64,000 nt of DNA from Niastella populi (GCF_002078015.1 NZ_LWBP01000194.1:1-64000), one strand, 5' to 3'; numbered from the stretch's first letter, positions 16,030-25,125 are shown. Notes: generated from the sequence alone by a model not told the origin. Made by a program: numbers and translations.

Positions 16030-17034
16030 CTATTCAATAATAATCTGATTTCCCTCCTTTGTAATTTTTGTTTTGAACAGTTCCCCCAGCACACTCAGCA
16101 TCACCTGTTCATTTTTCAACTCAAGCGTACCCGAAAACGTTTGTTTACCGAGGCTATCGTTGCGTACGATAAAGTCGTATCCATAATATGCCTGCAGTGT
16201 TTCACATACCTCTTTTACCGTAGTGTTCTCAAAACGGTATTTATGATCCATCCATGCGGTGAACAGACCGGGTTTGGCCACACGGGTAATTATTTTCCCC
16301 TGTGCTGCATCATAATAGCAATAATCGTTGGGCTGCATGATGGTTTCAGAGTGGGCGCCCGGAATGCTGAACCTTACCTTGCCTTCGCGTAACATCACTG
16401 TAGTGAAATGATTGATGCTTTTTACGTTGAACTCAGTGCCCAGCACTTCTATTTCTGCATTTTCGGCATGCACTTTAAAGGGCAGCGCTTTCCCATCATT
16501 TTCAATATGGCGAACCTTGAAAAACACCTCACCTGTGATCAACACCTCCCGAATTCCGCCAAAACGGCTTTTACTATACCTTACAGATGAATTGGCATTC
16601 AATACAACTTCTGTACTATCAGGCAACCAGGCCGTTTTAATAGCTGCATAGGGTGTAGAAATATAGGTATATGACGGTTTTCTTACATAATACAGTACCG
16701 CAGCACCGGTCAACAGACCCGCGACCACCGCGGCCGCTTTTATCCACCGGCCTGTAAACGACCTTATTTTGGCCGGGGCCGGTTGTGCCGTTGCAATCGT
16801 ACGATCTATCCGTTGTTTCAGGTTCACATAAAATTCTTCCGCAACTGTTTCCTTCTTAAAATCAAGGGAACGGATCATATCAATCGCTTTCTGTGCTGCT
16901 TCTCTTTTATCAGGATTGGCTTTCATCCATACGGTCCAGCTCTGGTTAGCCGGCGCACCGGGGTTCAACACCCAATTGATAAATGATTCATCCCGAAGAA
17001 AATCATTTACTTCGTATTGTTTGTATTTGTCCAT
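16030..17034 (-). CDS. FecR-type anti-sigma regulator
   Basis: The 334-residue protein has the usual plan: a cytoplasmic N-terminal part (NDFLRDESFINWVLNPG) that binds the sigma factor, one membrane span at about residues 93-115 (WIKAAAVVAGLLTGAAVLYY), a periplasmic FecR domain (TAWLPDSTEVVLNANSSVRY, TGEVFFKV, EVLGTEFNVKS, LREGKVRFSI), and a C-terminal STN-like DUF4974 domain (FENTTVKEVCETLQAYYGYD). It should hold an ECF sigma inactive until a substrate-loaded receptor with an STN domain signals; the receptor at 12768 is the obvious partner and the sigma at 20911 the likely target. The gene order is unusual because a receptor and an acetyltransferase gene separate it from the sigma gene. Confidence 0.9.
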   Translation of the reverse strand: MDKYKQYEVNDFLRDESFINWVLNPGAPANQSWTVWMKANPDKREAAQKAIDMIRSLDFKKETVAEEFYVNLKQRIDRTIATAQPAPAKIRSFTGRWIKAAAVVAGLLTGAAVLYYVRKPSYTYISTPYAAIKTAWLPDSTEVVLNANSSVRYSKSRFGGIREVLITGEVFFKVRHIENDGKALPFKVHAENAEIEVLGTEFNVKSINHFTTVMLREGKVRFSIPGAHSETIMQPNDYCYYDAAQGKIITRVAKPGLFTAWMDHKYRFENTTVKEVCETLQAYYGYDFIVRNDSLGKQTFSGTLELKNEQVMLSVLGELFKTKITKEGNQIIIE

Positions 17035-17085
17035 TTTTGTTTCTTAAGAATGCTGTCGTTTCCTCCGACAAACAAAGTAACAGTT

Positions 17086-17205
17086 TATGGTTTGTGGTTT
17101 ATGGTTTGTAGTTGCTGCCGCGCTTTCAGCCTTTTGGCAACTTGTAGGAAAGCCCGAAATGAATGAACTACAAACAACAAACCATAAACTACAAACTAAC
17201 TATTC
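17086..17205. repeat. Inverted word repeat (GGTTTATGGTTTG)
   Basis: Left arm about 17086-17113 (TTTATGGTTTGTGGTTTATG) faces right arm about 17163-17205 (AACAAACCATAAACTACAAA). The right arm continues to the stop codon of the acetyltransferase gene. The same word occurs at 23483, 25381, 28965, 53270 and 56000-56215. Confidence 0.7.
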
Positions 17206-17753
17206 CATTTCCAAACAACTATGCTCCACGCTTCTCCATCCGGTGCATGATACTGGTGGATCGACTCAAACCCAACCCGTTTATGCGCATTTATCGATCG
17301 CTGGTTCCTGATCGCGATCTCCGTGATGGCAAACTCATATTTGTCTTTAAAATAATTCCTGTACGCTGAATACATTGCATCGAGTATGCCCCTGCCCCGG
17401 TAGCCCCCGGCCACACAAACCTGTCCCACCACCATATACCGGTAAGCGGCGATCTTTTTATGTTCAAATTCCACCTGCTCAAACATCTCGAACATCGGCA
17501 TCAGAATAGGTATATCGAATCTCGAGTGTACCGTCATGGCCAGCAGGTAGCCCACCACGCGGTCGTCCTCTTTGGCTATCACATGCGCCTCGATATCGTT
17601 CATTTTCTTCAGGTCTTCAAAACTGTGCGATACGGTTACAAAACCCTGTGCCGCTATCTGCTCCGCCGAAAGGCCGGCCGCCAGATTTTGTTTTTGCAAT
17701 GCCAGGATCTGCTGAAGGTCAGTGTCGGTTGTTGCTCTTGTATATAATATCAT
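17196..17753 (-). CDS. GNAT family N-acetyltransferase
   Basis: The 185-residue protein has a GNAT fold: DDRVVGYLLAMTVHSRFD is strand 3-4 with the wedge, VGQVCVAGGYRGRGILDAMY is the acetyl-CoA-binding motif A (the Q/RxxGxG/A pattern as YRGRGI), and AIRNQRSINAHKRVGFESIH is motif B. It should transfer an acetyl group from acetyl-CoA to an unknown amine in the cytoplasm. It sits between a TonB receptor and fecR, all leftward, with word-repeat inverted elements on both sides, so it looks inserted into the signalling locus rather than part of it. Confidence 0.88.
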   Translation of the reverse strand: MILYTRATTDTDLQQILALQKQNLAAGLSAEQIAAQGFVTVSHSFEDLKKMNDIEAHVIAKEDDRVVGYLLAMTVHSRFDIPILMPMFEMFEQVEFEHKKIAAYRYMVVGQVCVAGGYRGRGILDAMYSAYRNYFKDKYEFAITEIAIRNQRSINAHKRVGFESIHQYHAPDGEAWSIVVWKWNS

Positions 17754-17760
17754 AATAAAT

Positions 17761-17913
17761 ACGCTGAAAGCTCAAGGCTAAAAGCCGAAGGCCAAATACA
17801 AAATGCAGGATTTACCTACCGCTTTTCTACCGAAACCTCGCGAAAACGAAAACAGGAACCATTTACGAAACCCGCGAGTAAGCGTTCTGCCTTTAGCCTT
17901 AAGCCTTCTGCGT
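17761..17913. repeat. Long imperfect inverted repeat, 32-base arms
   Basis: Arms 17761-17792 and 17882-17913 are inverse complements at 26 of 32 positions by direct comparison. Both are built from words such as AAGGCTAAAAGCCGAAGG. The 89-base interior is not coding. The element fills the gap between the receptor and acetyltransferase genes. Confidence 0.75.
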
Positions 17914-17920
17914 CTTAAAA

Positions 17921-20632
17921 CTACAATTTAAAATTAAGCGTTGCCAAAAAGGTGGTACCTAATTGGCTAAAATGTGATCCGTCGTAGGTAACCATGCTGT
18001 ACCTGCCGTTGAAAGTAATAGCATTCACATTCTTTTTCACCAGGGCGGCATCGCTCAAAACGGCGTCGCCATTACTGTTCAGTGCTTTCAACTTCCATTC
18101 GGGTGTTATATTGAATATGTTATTAACTGCAATCGAAGCATTTATCCGGCTGCTGAACTGGTAGGCGATGTTCACATCGGTAACCGCTTTTGTCAGGAAC
18201 TCGAGTTGCAGGTTTTTATCGAGCCCGTCGTTGCGGAATTTGGTTGGACCGTACAACGTATTATTCAGGAAAAAATTCCATTTGTTTAAAGTAAGGTCAC
18301 CGGCCAGCACTGCCTTGAATTTTGGGCGGCTGGTAAGCAACAGCGCTTCCTGAATGTAGTCAAAGGTTGATTGTCCGGCATCACCGATCAGTTTGGGATT
18401 GGTAATACTGCCATCGAGCTCGTTCGATAAAGTATAGTTACCGGCCAGGTTGATCGTCAGTTTTCCGGTGGTGCCCACAGCAATATTCTTATAATTAGCT
18501 ACCACATCTATACCTTCTGTGCTGGTACGGATACCATTGGTAAAGAAGCTCACGCCTACGATGCCATTGTTGCGCAATACGTCATCCAGTTCGGTATTTC
18601 CTGCCGCCGTATTGGTGATGTTTGAGCTGAGGATGATACGGTCTTTGATATCGATGTTATAATAGTCAACCGTAAGGCTGAAATTCTTTGTTGGGTTGAA
18701 CCCAAAGCCGGCCGTGAAATTCACAGATTTCTCAGGCTTCAATGCGGGAACGCCTAACAAATGCGCCTGCGGACTTTTATTACTTACGATCCCTTTTGTT
18801 TGAATACCTTGTCCGGGCACAAAGCTCTGTTGCGCGATCTGCAGGTTGATCTGGTGTAAACTGGGCGCCCTGAACCCGGTAGAGATAGAAGAACGCAGGG
18901 TAAGTTTATCACCGATCACCTTAGCGCGGCCGCTGAGTTTCCAAACGAATGTGCTCCCGAAATCACTGTAATATTCTTCGCGAACGGTACCGTTTACGAG
19001 GAATACTTTTGAGATATCATAATTCACATCGAAATAACCGCCGATATTGAAGCGGTTCACCTTGATGGCGTTCACTTCATTTACCCCGGGAAAAGAATTG
19101 GCGCCCTCGCCCGAATACGAAGCGGTATCGCCGGCAAAGATCTGGAAGTTCTCACTGCGGAATTCGCTTCCGAAACCAATGCTCAGTTTATCGGTTACCT
19201 CTTTGCTGATGTCGATATTCCCCACCACATGATTGAAGGCATACCCGCCGGGTTTAAAGCGAATGGGGCTTTTTGAACCAAGCGAGTGGTTCACGGTATT
19301 TTCTACAGTATACAATTGTTTATTACCGCCGGTGGTAAAGCTGATATCGTGCATCCAGCCGTTCCTTATTGTTTTAAAACCCACGGTGGCGTTATAGTCG
19401 TTCAGGTCGCCTTCGAAAGTAGGACCGTAACCCAGGTATTCGGTACCGGCCGGGTGCAGCAGGCCGAAATCCTGTTTCCAATATGGTGTACGGTAGTTGG
19501 CAAAACTCTGCACCTTTTTATATACATAAGCCGCATTGGCATAGAAGTTCGTGTTTTCACTGACAGGGATACCTGCATTCACCAGGAATTTGGTGGCCGT
19601 ACTGGTGGGGGTGCCGCTGATATTTTTGGCATCGGGAAAACGGTCGAGGTAGGCCTGTACTTCCTGCAGGCTGGCACTGGTGCCGGCGCTTAGGTCGTTA
19701 TTGTCGCCTTCGGCGTCAACATTGCCCGAGCGATTGGTTTTGTTCTCCCGCTGGAAATTGATGGTATAATTGATAAAACCCTTGCCGCCGAAATTGGCGC
19801 CGCCATTCAGGCTGGTAAGAACAGAAAAGCCATCGCCCTTATGCGTTATGCCGCTGGCTATTTTGAAATTGGTATAATCGAACCGGTCTTTTAAGATGAC
19901 GTTCATTACACCGGCAATAGCGTCAGAACCATATTGGGCGGAAGCGCCATCGCGAAGGATCTCTACCCTTTTGATGGCCTCAGTAGGAATGGCAGCCAGA
20001 TCGGCGCCGGTTTCACCACGGCCGGGAGACGTTTGAATATAAACGAGTGCACTTGGATTCTTTCGTTTTCCGTTGATGAGTATGAGCGTACGGCTGGGAC
20101 CCATATTCCTGATCTCGTAAGGATCGAGTAAGGAGGTGGCGTCATTCACCGGCGTGTTAACGGTATTGAAAGAAGGAACGCGTAACTGGAGCGCTTTATC
20201 GAATGATAACTGGCCCGAGTTCACGAGTTCGGAGGCATTGATATTATCTACAGGTAATGGCGTGGTAGTGAAGGTGCGTTGCGAAGCACGGCTGCCCACG
20301 GCAACAACCACTTCGCTCAGATCGGCCACGGCAAACTGCAGCACGATATCTTTTGTAACGGTGCCGTTATCGACTTTTACATTCATAGAATACGGATTGA
20401 AACCGACACTGGTTACCAGGATCCTGTAAGTACCGGCAGGTAAAGAAAGGCGGTAGTTACCGGTAGTATCGGTAGACGTACCGCCTTTGTTACCGCCCAC
20501 AATGATCGAAGCATTGGAGAGCGGTTCACCACTTTCGCTTGTGATGGTACCTTTTAAAATTCCCTGCGCGGTTGCAATTGCGCTCCATAGCAGCAAAACT
20601 ACCATCGGAATGGCATATGTTAATTTTCTCAT
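17921..20632 (-). CDS. TonB-dependent receptor without STN domain
   Basis: The 903-residue receptor has a signal peptide (MRKLTYAIPMVVLLLWSAIA), a carboxypeptidase-regulatory-like domain at about residues 23-105 (GTITSESGEPLSNASIIVGG), a plug (VEILRDGASAQYGSDAIAGV) and a beta-barrel ending FLATLNFKL. It lacks the STN domain of its paralogue at 12768, from which it otherwise differs mainly by scattered substitutions. It can therefore transport but should not signal to FecR. The sigma gene lies 278 bp upstream in the same direction. The pair probably arose by tandem duplication and either loss or gain of the STN domain. The ligand is unknown. Confidence 0.92.
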   Translation of the reverse strand: MRKLTYAIPMVVLLLWSAIATAQGILKGTITSESGEPLSNASIIVGGNKGGTSTDTTGNYRLSLPAGTYRILVTSVGFNPYSMNVKVDNGTVTKDIVLQFAVADLSEVVVAVGSRASQRTFTTTPLPVDNINASELVNSGQLSFDKALQLRVPSFNTVNTPVNDATSLLDPYEIRNMGPSRTLILINGKRKNPSALVYIQTSPGRGETGADLAAIPTEAIKRVEILRDGASAQYGSDAIAGVMNVILKDRFDYTNFKIASGITHKGDGFSVLTSLNGGANFGGKGFINYTINFQRENKTNRSGNVDAEGDNNDLSAGTSASLQEVQAYLDRFPDAKNISGTPTSTATKFLVNAGIPVSENTNFYANAAYVYKKVQSFANYRTPYWKQDFGLLHPAGTEYLGYGPTFEGDLNDYNATVGFKTIRNGWMHDISFTTGGNKQLYTVENTVNHSLGSKSPIRFKPGGYAFNHVVGNIDISKEVTDKLSIGFGSEFRSENFQIFAGDTASYSGEGANSFPGVNEVNAIKVNRFNIGGYFDVNYDISKVFLVNGTVREEYYSDFGSTFVWKLSGRAKVIGDKLTLRSSISTGFRAPSLHQINLQIAQQSFVPGQGIQTKGIVSNKSPQAHLLGVPALKPEKSVNFTAGFGFNPTKNFSLTVDYYNIDIKDRIILSSNITNTAAGNTELDDVLRNNGIVGVSFFTNGIRTSTEGIDVVANYKNIAVGTTGKLTINLAGNYTLSNELDGSITNPKLIGDAGQSTFDYIQEALLLTSRPKFKAVLAGDLTLNKWNFFLNNTLYGPTKFRNDGLDKNLQLEFLTKAVTDVNIAYQFSSRINASIAVNNIFNITPEWKLKALNSNGDAVLSDAALVKKNVNAITFNGRYSMVTYDGSHFSQLGTTFLATLNFKL

Positions 20633-20910
20633 GTGACTGATTTAATGATGGTTTTACAATGAAAAGCAAGCTACTCGCATCAAAAGTCACCGCGCGGTTT
20701 TAGTTAAGAGGAGGAAGCCGGGGAAATTACCCCATGGGTTTTGATTTTTTTTGGGAGTAAGGGGGGTGTACAGGTTGCAGGGGTATAAACTGGGACCTTA
20801 TAGATCACAGGAAGAAGTTACCAGATACCTGTTTCCGGGGGCCTTAATTCTATGCCCGCGATTATCTTTTTACAGTGCTTACCCTACCGGGAAACCGGCA
20901 ACCGGGAACC

Positions 20911-21528
20911 TTACAAAACCGGCTGGCAACAGTAGATCACAAATAATATACTGCAAACCATATTATCCCTTAAAACAGCGATGGCCCGGCCCATCAGCTT
21001 GTAACAGGCTTTTACCGACAGGTTCATATTGCGGGCAATGTCTTCAAAATTCAATCCTTCATAATATCGCAGATAGATAACTTCTTTTTGTTTTGCGGTG
21101 AGGGTAAGCAGCACGCTTTCGATCTGCTGCCTGATTTGGCGGTGCTGTTCATTATGCAGAAAAAGCGTTTCGGGCGTGAGCTGCAGTTCGAACCGGTACG
21201 ACTGCTCATCGCCGGGAGTAAGCGTTTGCAGGCGGTCCTGCCTGTGCAGCCAGTGCAGCAAAGTGGTGCGCAGAGATTTAAACAGGTAACTTTTAACGGA
21301 AGAATGAATGTTCAGTTTTTGCCGGTTAGCCCATAACCAAACGAATACATCGTGCAGGCAGTCCTCCACCGCAGGCAGATCGGGAATGAATTTCAGCCCG
21401 TACTGGGTCAACTGGCGGATGTATTTATTATAGAGCAGGGTAAAAGCATCATAGTCGCCTGACCGTATCTGAACGATCAGTGACGCATCCTCATGTGTAC
21501 TATTTGAATCCAAGGGTGTCCGGGTCAT
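20911..21528 (-). CDS. ECF-type RNA polymerase sigma factor
   Basis: The 205-residue protein has sigma region 2 (YDAFTLLYNKYIRQLTQYGL ... VEDCLHDVFVWLWANRQKL) and region 4 (LLTLTAKQKEVIYLRYYEGL, then the helix-turn-helix LNFEDIARNMNLSVKACYKL). No region 3 is present, as in all ECF sigmas. It belongs to the Bacteroidota FecI-like group that works with FecR and STN-bearing TonB receptors. The C-terminal tail is hydrophobic (VCSILFVIYCCQ), which is common in this group. The gene heads a leftward row of receptor, GNAT, fecR and receptor, and has a promoter box 35 bp upstream. Confidence 0.9.
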   Translation of the reverse strand: MTRTPLDSNSTHEDASLIVQIRSGDYDAFTLLYNKYIRQLTQYGLKFIPDLPAVEDCLHDVFVWLWANRQKLNIHSSVKSYLFKSLRTTLLHWLHRQDRLQTLTPGDEQSYRFELQLTPETLFLHNEQHRQIRQQIESVLLTLTAKQKEVIYLRYYEGLNFEDIARNMNLSVKACYKLMGRAIAVLRDNMVCSILFVIYCCQPVL

Positions 21529-21963
21529 GAACTGTGTAAATTACCAGTGAAAATGCAGTGTACAAACTTACCGGTCTGGTAAATAGCCGCCTGTAATTTA
21601 ACAACAAAATACACTTCACCGACATTTGTAAATTATATATATGAACATTTTCATCGCCTATAATCCAGCTTTGGCCCATCATTTTCCGGTTTAGTCTGTT
21701 TTAAAAGAAAGGGCGCAGTCATACTAATGATGAATTACGTAGCTTAGATACAGCTAAACGCTTAACGCAGAACGCTTAACGCCTAAAGCCGCTAAAGGCC
21801 GAACGCTTAAGGCTTAACGCCTGCTCGCGACTAACGAGCCACGCCTGCTGATACAGCTTCGCGAGGTTTCAACAAGCAAGGTCTTCTGTTGGCTTTGTAT
21901 TTCGCCTTCAGCCTTATGCGTTCAGCATTCAGCACTCATGAGGCCCGCAAACAATAGCGATTT
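21529..21963. other. Divergent gap with word repeats
   Basis: The left third carries the sigma promoter candidate. From 21750 to 21940 the sequence consists of words such as CGCTTAACGC, CTAAAGCCG and, on the far side, GCCTTCAGCCTTATGCGTTC, which form a degenerate inverted pair around GCTCGCGACTAACGAGC. No gene is visible. Confidence 0.6.
21563..21570 (-). promoter_or_regulatory. Candidate -7 box of the ECF sigma gene
   Basis: Read leftward this is TAAGTTTG, matching TAnnTTTG, 35 bp upstream of the ATG at 21528. The -33 region has no clear TTTG. Confidence 0.45.
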
Positions 21964-22236
21964 ATGGCATTGGTAAAATTCACATATGCACTAAAAAGGT
22001 TCTTTCCAAAGCTTACCGATACCGAGGCAGGCGGGAAAACACTGCGGGCTGTCATCGATGAAATAGAGGCCCGTTACCCAGGCGTTACGCGGTATGTGTT
22101 AGACGACCAGGGCCGCCTGCGCCAGCATGTGAACATCTTTATCGACGGCGTTATGATCAAAGACCGTAATGCGCTTACCGACCCTTTCCGTGATAACAGC
22201 GAGATCTATATAATGCAGGCCCTGTCAGGTGGATAG
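21964..22236 (+). CDS. MoaD/ThiS-family ubiquitin-like protein ending in GG
   Basis: The 90-residue protein has the MoaD/ThiS beta-grasp fold: LVKFTYALKRFFPKL, GGKTLRAVIDEIEARYPGV, VNIFIDGVMIKDRNALTDPF and EIYIMQALSGG. The C-terminal diglycine is the site that ThiF/MoeB-type E1 enzymes adenylate for sulfur transfer or conjugation. No E1-like gene, moaE or thiamine gene is in the window, so the pathway is not given by context. The next gene, 156 bp on in the same direction, is a cytoplasmic Asp-box propeller; I recall this neighbourhood from other genomes, but the function of the pair is not established to my knowledge. Confidence 0.85.
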   Translation: MALVKFTYALKRFFPKLTDTEAGGKTLRAVIDEIEARYPGVTRYVLDDQGRLRQHVNIFIDGVMIKDRNALTDPFRDNSEIYIMQALSGG

Positions 22237-22237
22237 A

Positions 22238-22392
22238 ATATCGAATATCCAATGTCCAATGCAGAAGGCTGAAGGAAATACAGAAGAGCGAAATGGGGGC
22301 TGGATTCACTTCGACGTTCAAAATTATACGGTTTTAAATTGTATTCACTTCGACATTCAACTTCTTCTGTTCAACATTCAATATTATTTATA
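22238..22392. repeat. Inverted word repeat (AATATTGAATGTCGAA)
   Basis: The left part (AATATCGAATATCCAATGTC) and the right part (CTTCTGTTCAACATTCAATA) are inverse complements in degenerate form. The element lies between two co-directional genes. The same words are used at 32584-32689 and 42755-42790. Confidence 0.65.
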
Positions 22393-23475
22393 ATGAAATC
22401 AACACTTCTTTTAGGCACCCGCAAGGGATTTATCGCCTACCGCTTTCAAAACGACCGGTGGAATATAGAGAATGTTTCTTTTGAAGGTGTGCCCATTTCC
22501 ATTGCCTATGCCGACCCACGTAACGGCACCTGGTGGGCCTGCCAGGATCATGGCCATTGGGGCGTTAAACTGCAACGTTCGAAAGACCGCGGCAAAACCT
22601 GGGAAGAAGTGGCCGCGCCGGCGTATCCCGAAGGCGAAGAAGTAAAGGACGGCGTGCCCGCCACTACGCGCTACATGTGGTCCATGGCGCATGGCGGCAA
22701 TAATCATATATCACGTTTATGGATAGGCACCGACCCCGGTGGTTTATTCCTGAGCGAAGATGAAGGCAACAGCTTTCAACTGGTTGAATCGCTTTGGAAA
22801 CATCCCACCCGTAAAGAAGGCTGGTTTGGCGGCGGCCGCGATCTGCCCGGGATCCATTCCATTATAGTTGACCCACGCAACGAAGACCATATTCATATCG
22901 GCATCAGTTGCGCCGGTGTTTTTGAAACTACCGATGGCGGTAAGAACTGGGCCATTCGCAACAAAGGGTTGAATGCTACTTTTCTGCCCGATCCCAAAGC
23001 AGAGGTTGGGCACGACCCGCATATTGTGGTAGCGGCGCCTTCGAACCCCGATGCATTATGGCAGCAGAATCACTGCGGCATTTTTCGCTCTACCGATGGC
23101 GCCATGAACTGGCAGGAAGTAAGTGAAGAGGGTGGTCCGGCCCGGTTTGGTTTTGCCATTGCCGTTGCCGACGACAATCCCGACCAGGCATGGGTAGCGC
23201 CCGCCGATAGCGACGAAATACGCACAGCCATCGGGGGCTCATTATTTATCAGCCGCACCGATGACGGTGGTAAAACCTGGAAACAATTACGCAAAGGGCT
23301 TCCGCAGGAAAATTGTTTTGATATCGTTTACCGCCATGCACTTGTAAGCGCCGGTGAGGCCGTTGCTTTTGGCACCACTACCGGCAACCTGTTCTTCTCC
23401 CGCGACCGGGGCGAGAGTTGGGAGGTAATTAATAATTATTTACCGATGATATATTCAGTTCAATTTGTTGACTAA
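22393..23475 (+). CDS. Cytoplasmic Asp-box (BNR/sialidase-like) beta-propeller protein
   Basis: The 360-residue protein carries at least six Asp-box motifs: SKDRGKTW, SEDEGNSF, TTDGGKNW, STDGAMNW, RTDDGGKTW and SRDRGESW. They mark a six- or seven-bladed propeller of the sialidase/VPS10 type. It begins directly MKSTLLLGTRKGFIAYRF with no signal peptide, so it is cytoplasmic, unlike true sialidases. The catalytic arginine triad of sialidases is not evident. I start at the ATG at 22393, because the 18 upstream codons come from the low-complexity element. It follows the MoaD/ThiS-like gene and may work with it. Enzymatic role unknown. Confidence 0.8.
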   Translation: MKSTLLLGTRKGFIAYRFQNDRWNIENVSFEGVPISIAYADPRNGTWWACQDHGHWGVKLQRSKDRGKTWEEVAAPAYPEGEEVKDGVPATTRYMWSMAHGGNNHISRLWIGTDPGGLFLSEDEGNSFQLVESLWKHPTRKEGWFGGGRDLPGIHSIIVDPRNEDHIHIGISCAGVFETTDGGKNWAIRNKGLNATFLPDPKAEVGHDPHIVVAAPSNPDALWQQNHCGIFRSTDGAMNWQEVSEEGGPARFGFAIAVADDNPDQAWVAPADSDEIRTAIGGSLFISRTDDGGKTWKQLRKGLPQENCFDIVYRHALVSAGEAVAFGTTTGNLFFSRDRGESWEVINNYLPMIYSVQFVD

Positions 23476-23796
23476 AGAAAATGTTTATGGTTTATAGTTT
23501 GTGGTTTATGGTTCATTAAACCCTGTATGCTGATCTTTATGATACCTCCCGATTTTCGGGAATAACAATAAACTATAAACCATAAACTATAAACCAACAA
23601 CTTCCTCGTATCTCCCATGTTCAACATACTTCCCCATGTAACAGAATGAGCTCATTGAATTGCACTCCCAGCTCAACCTCCCTCCGCTGCAAAATATAAT
23701 TAGCATGCTTAATCCTGAACCAGTTATGCCTTTCTATAAAAAGGTTATCCACATTCCGTAGGGTGGCACTATCCTTTAGGTACATATATAAGTAGT
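23476..23796. other. Gap with inverted word repeat and fecR leader
   Basis: At 23483-23518 GTTTATGGTTTATAGTTTGT and at 23567-23600 ATAAACTATAAACCATAAAC are inverse complements in degenerate form and could form a terminator-like structure behind the propeller gene. The rest up to the fecR start at 23797 shows no gene. Confidence 0.6.
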
Positions 23797-25023
23797 ATGT
23801 ACAAGCAATCGTTTTTCAGCTTATTGGATAAATACCAGGATGGAACTGCCAGCGCTGCGGAAAAAGCGCTGATAGAAGAATATTATCGCCGGATGGAAAT
23901 GGCTGGCAGTACCGAACTAACTGCCGAAGAAGAAACCGCTTTAAAAGAAGCGATGTATCAACAGATCTCGGCTAATGTATGGGAGCCCGGCACAAAGGTG
24001 ATACCCATCAAAAGAAACCGTTACGGTATGGCCGCAGCGGCGGCGGTATTGCTAACGATGATCGGCGCAGGCAGCTATTTCTTCTTGCTGAAGAAACCCG
24101 ATGCCAGGCCAATGCAGCCGGAAACAGCGAAAACAAAACCGAGAGACCTGCCGCCGGGGCGCGATGCAGCAGTGCTTACACTGGCTGATGGCCGCACTGT
24201 TATTCTCGACTCGGCCAGCGGCACCATTTCACAACAGGGCGGCGCAACGGTGATCAATATAAAAGGAATGGTTTCATACTCCTCCCCCTCCACCGGCGGG
24301 GGCCGGGCGGAAGCGGCCGTTGTATATAATAAAGTAAGCACAGCGCGCGGCAACCAGTATCAGCTGGTGTTGGCCGACGGGTCGAAAGTATGGCTGAACT
24401 CCGCGAGCTCGCTTCGCTTTCCCACCTCATTCACCGGTGACCGGCGCGAAGTGGAACTGGATGGGGAAGGTTATTTCGAGATTGCCAAAAACGCCGCCAA
24501 ACCATTTCATGTAAAAACACAAACACAGGATGTGGAAGTGCTGGGCACACACTTCAATGTGAATGCATACAGTGATGAAACCTCGGTAAAGACCACGTTG
24601 CTTGAAGGATCGGTGAGGGTAAGCCAATCGGCAATCGGTCACACCTTAAAGCGGGAGCAATCGGCAAAGGAGTCCGGGCATTCAGCAGTCTTAAAACCGG
24701 GCGAGCAGGCTGTACTGTCGCGAACCCACTCATCACTCACCACTCCCTATTCACCATTCACCATCGACCATTCACCAGATATCGATCAGGTAATGGCATG
24801 GAAGAATGGCTGGTTCGAATTCGAAAAAACAGATATCAGAACGATCATGCGCCAGATAAGCAGATGGTACGACGTAGATATCCGGTATGAAACAAAAATA
24901 AACGATGAAACATACGGTGGAAGGATCAGCAGAAATTTAAATCTTTCCAGTATTCTTAAGATGTTGGAGAATTACGGTGTTCATTTTAAGCTGGAAGGAA
25001 AAACGTTGACAGTAATTAGATAA
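23797..25023 (+). CDS. FecR-type anti-sigma regulator with low-complexity inserts
   Basis: The 408-residue protein has an N-terminal cytoplasmic part (LLDKYQDGTASAAEKALIEE), one membrane span at about residues 77-97 (AAAAVLLTMIGAGSYFFLL), a FecR domain (GNQYQLVLADGSKVWLNSAS, EGYFEIAKNAAKPFHV, VEVLGTHFNVNAY) and a C-terminal STN-like domain (FEFEKTDIRTIMRQISRWYD). At about residues 310-327 an insert reads HSSLTTPYSPFTIDHSPD; its DNA (24725-24777) is made of the word TTCACCA, like the intergenic repeats here. A shorter insert, SSPSTGGGRAEA, lies near residue 165. The gene precedes susC and susD and should regulate them with the sigma factor at 31282. Confidence 0.9.
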   Translation: MYKQSFFSLLDKYQDGTASAAEKALIEEYYRRMEMAGSTELTAEEETALKEAMYQQISANVWEPGTKVIPIKRNRYGMAAAAAVLLTMIGAGSYFFLLKKPDARPMQPETAKTKPRDLPPGRDAAVLTLADGRTVILDSASGTISQQGGATVINIKGMVSYSSPSTGGGRAEAAVVYNKVSTARGNQYQLVLADGSKVWLNSASSLRFPTSFTGDRREVELDGEGYFEIAKNAAKPFHVKTQTQDVEVLGTHFNVNAYSDETSVKTTLLEGSVRVSQSAIGHTLKREQSAKESGHSAVLKPGEQAVLSRTHSSLTTPYSPFTIDHSPDIDQVMAWKNGWFEFEKTDIRTIMRQISRWYDVDIRYETKINDETYGGRISRNLNLSSILKMLENYGVHFKLEGKTLTVIR

Positions 25024-25125
25024 TGTGATGATTCGACAATGTGATAATGCTTACATTTTGTGAACGCCGACTTTAATCGAGCCTCTTGAATTGCGAATTA
25101 TCACATTATCATATCATCGAATTAA
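25022..25125. repeat. Inverted word repeat (GTGATAAT)
   Basis: Left arm ATTCGACAATGTGATAAT (25030-25047) and right arm ATTATCACATTATCATATC (near 25097-25115, followed by ATCGAAT) are inverse complements with few differences. It starts at the fecR stop codon and could act as a terminator-like hairpin. Confidence 0.65.
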
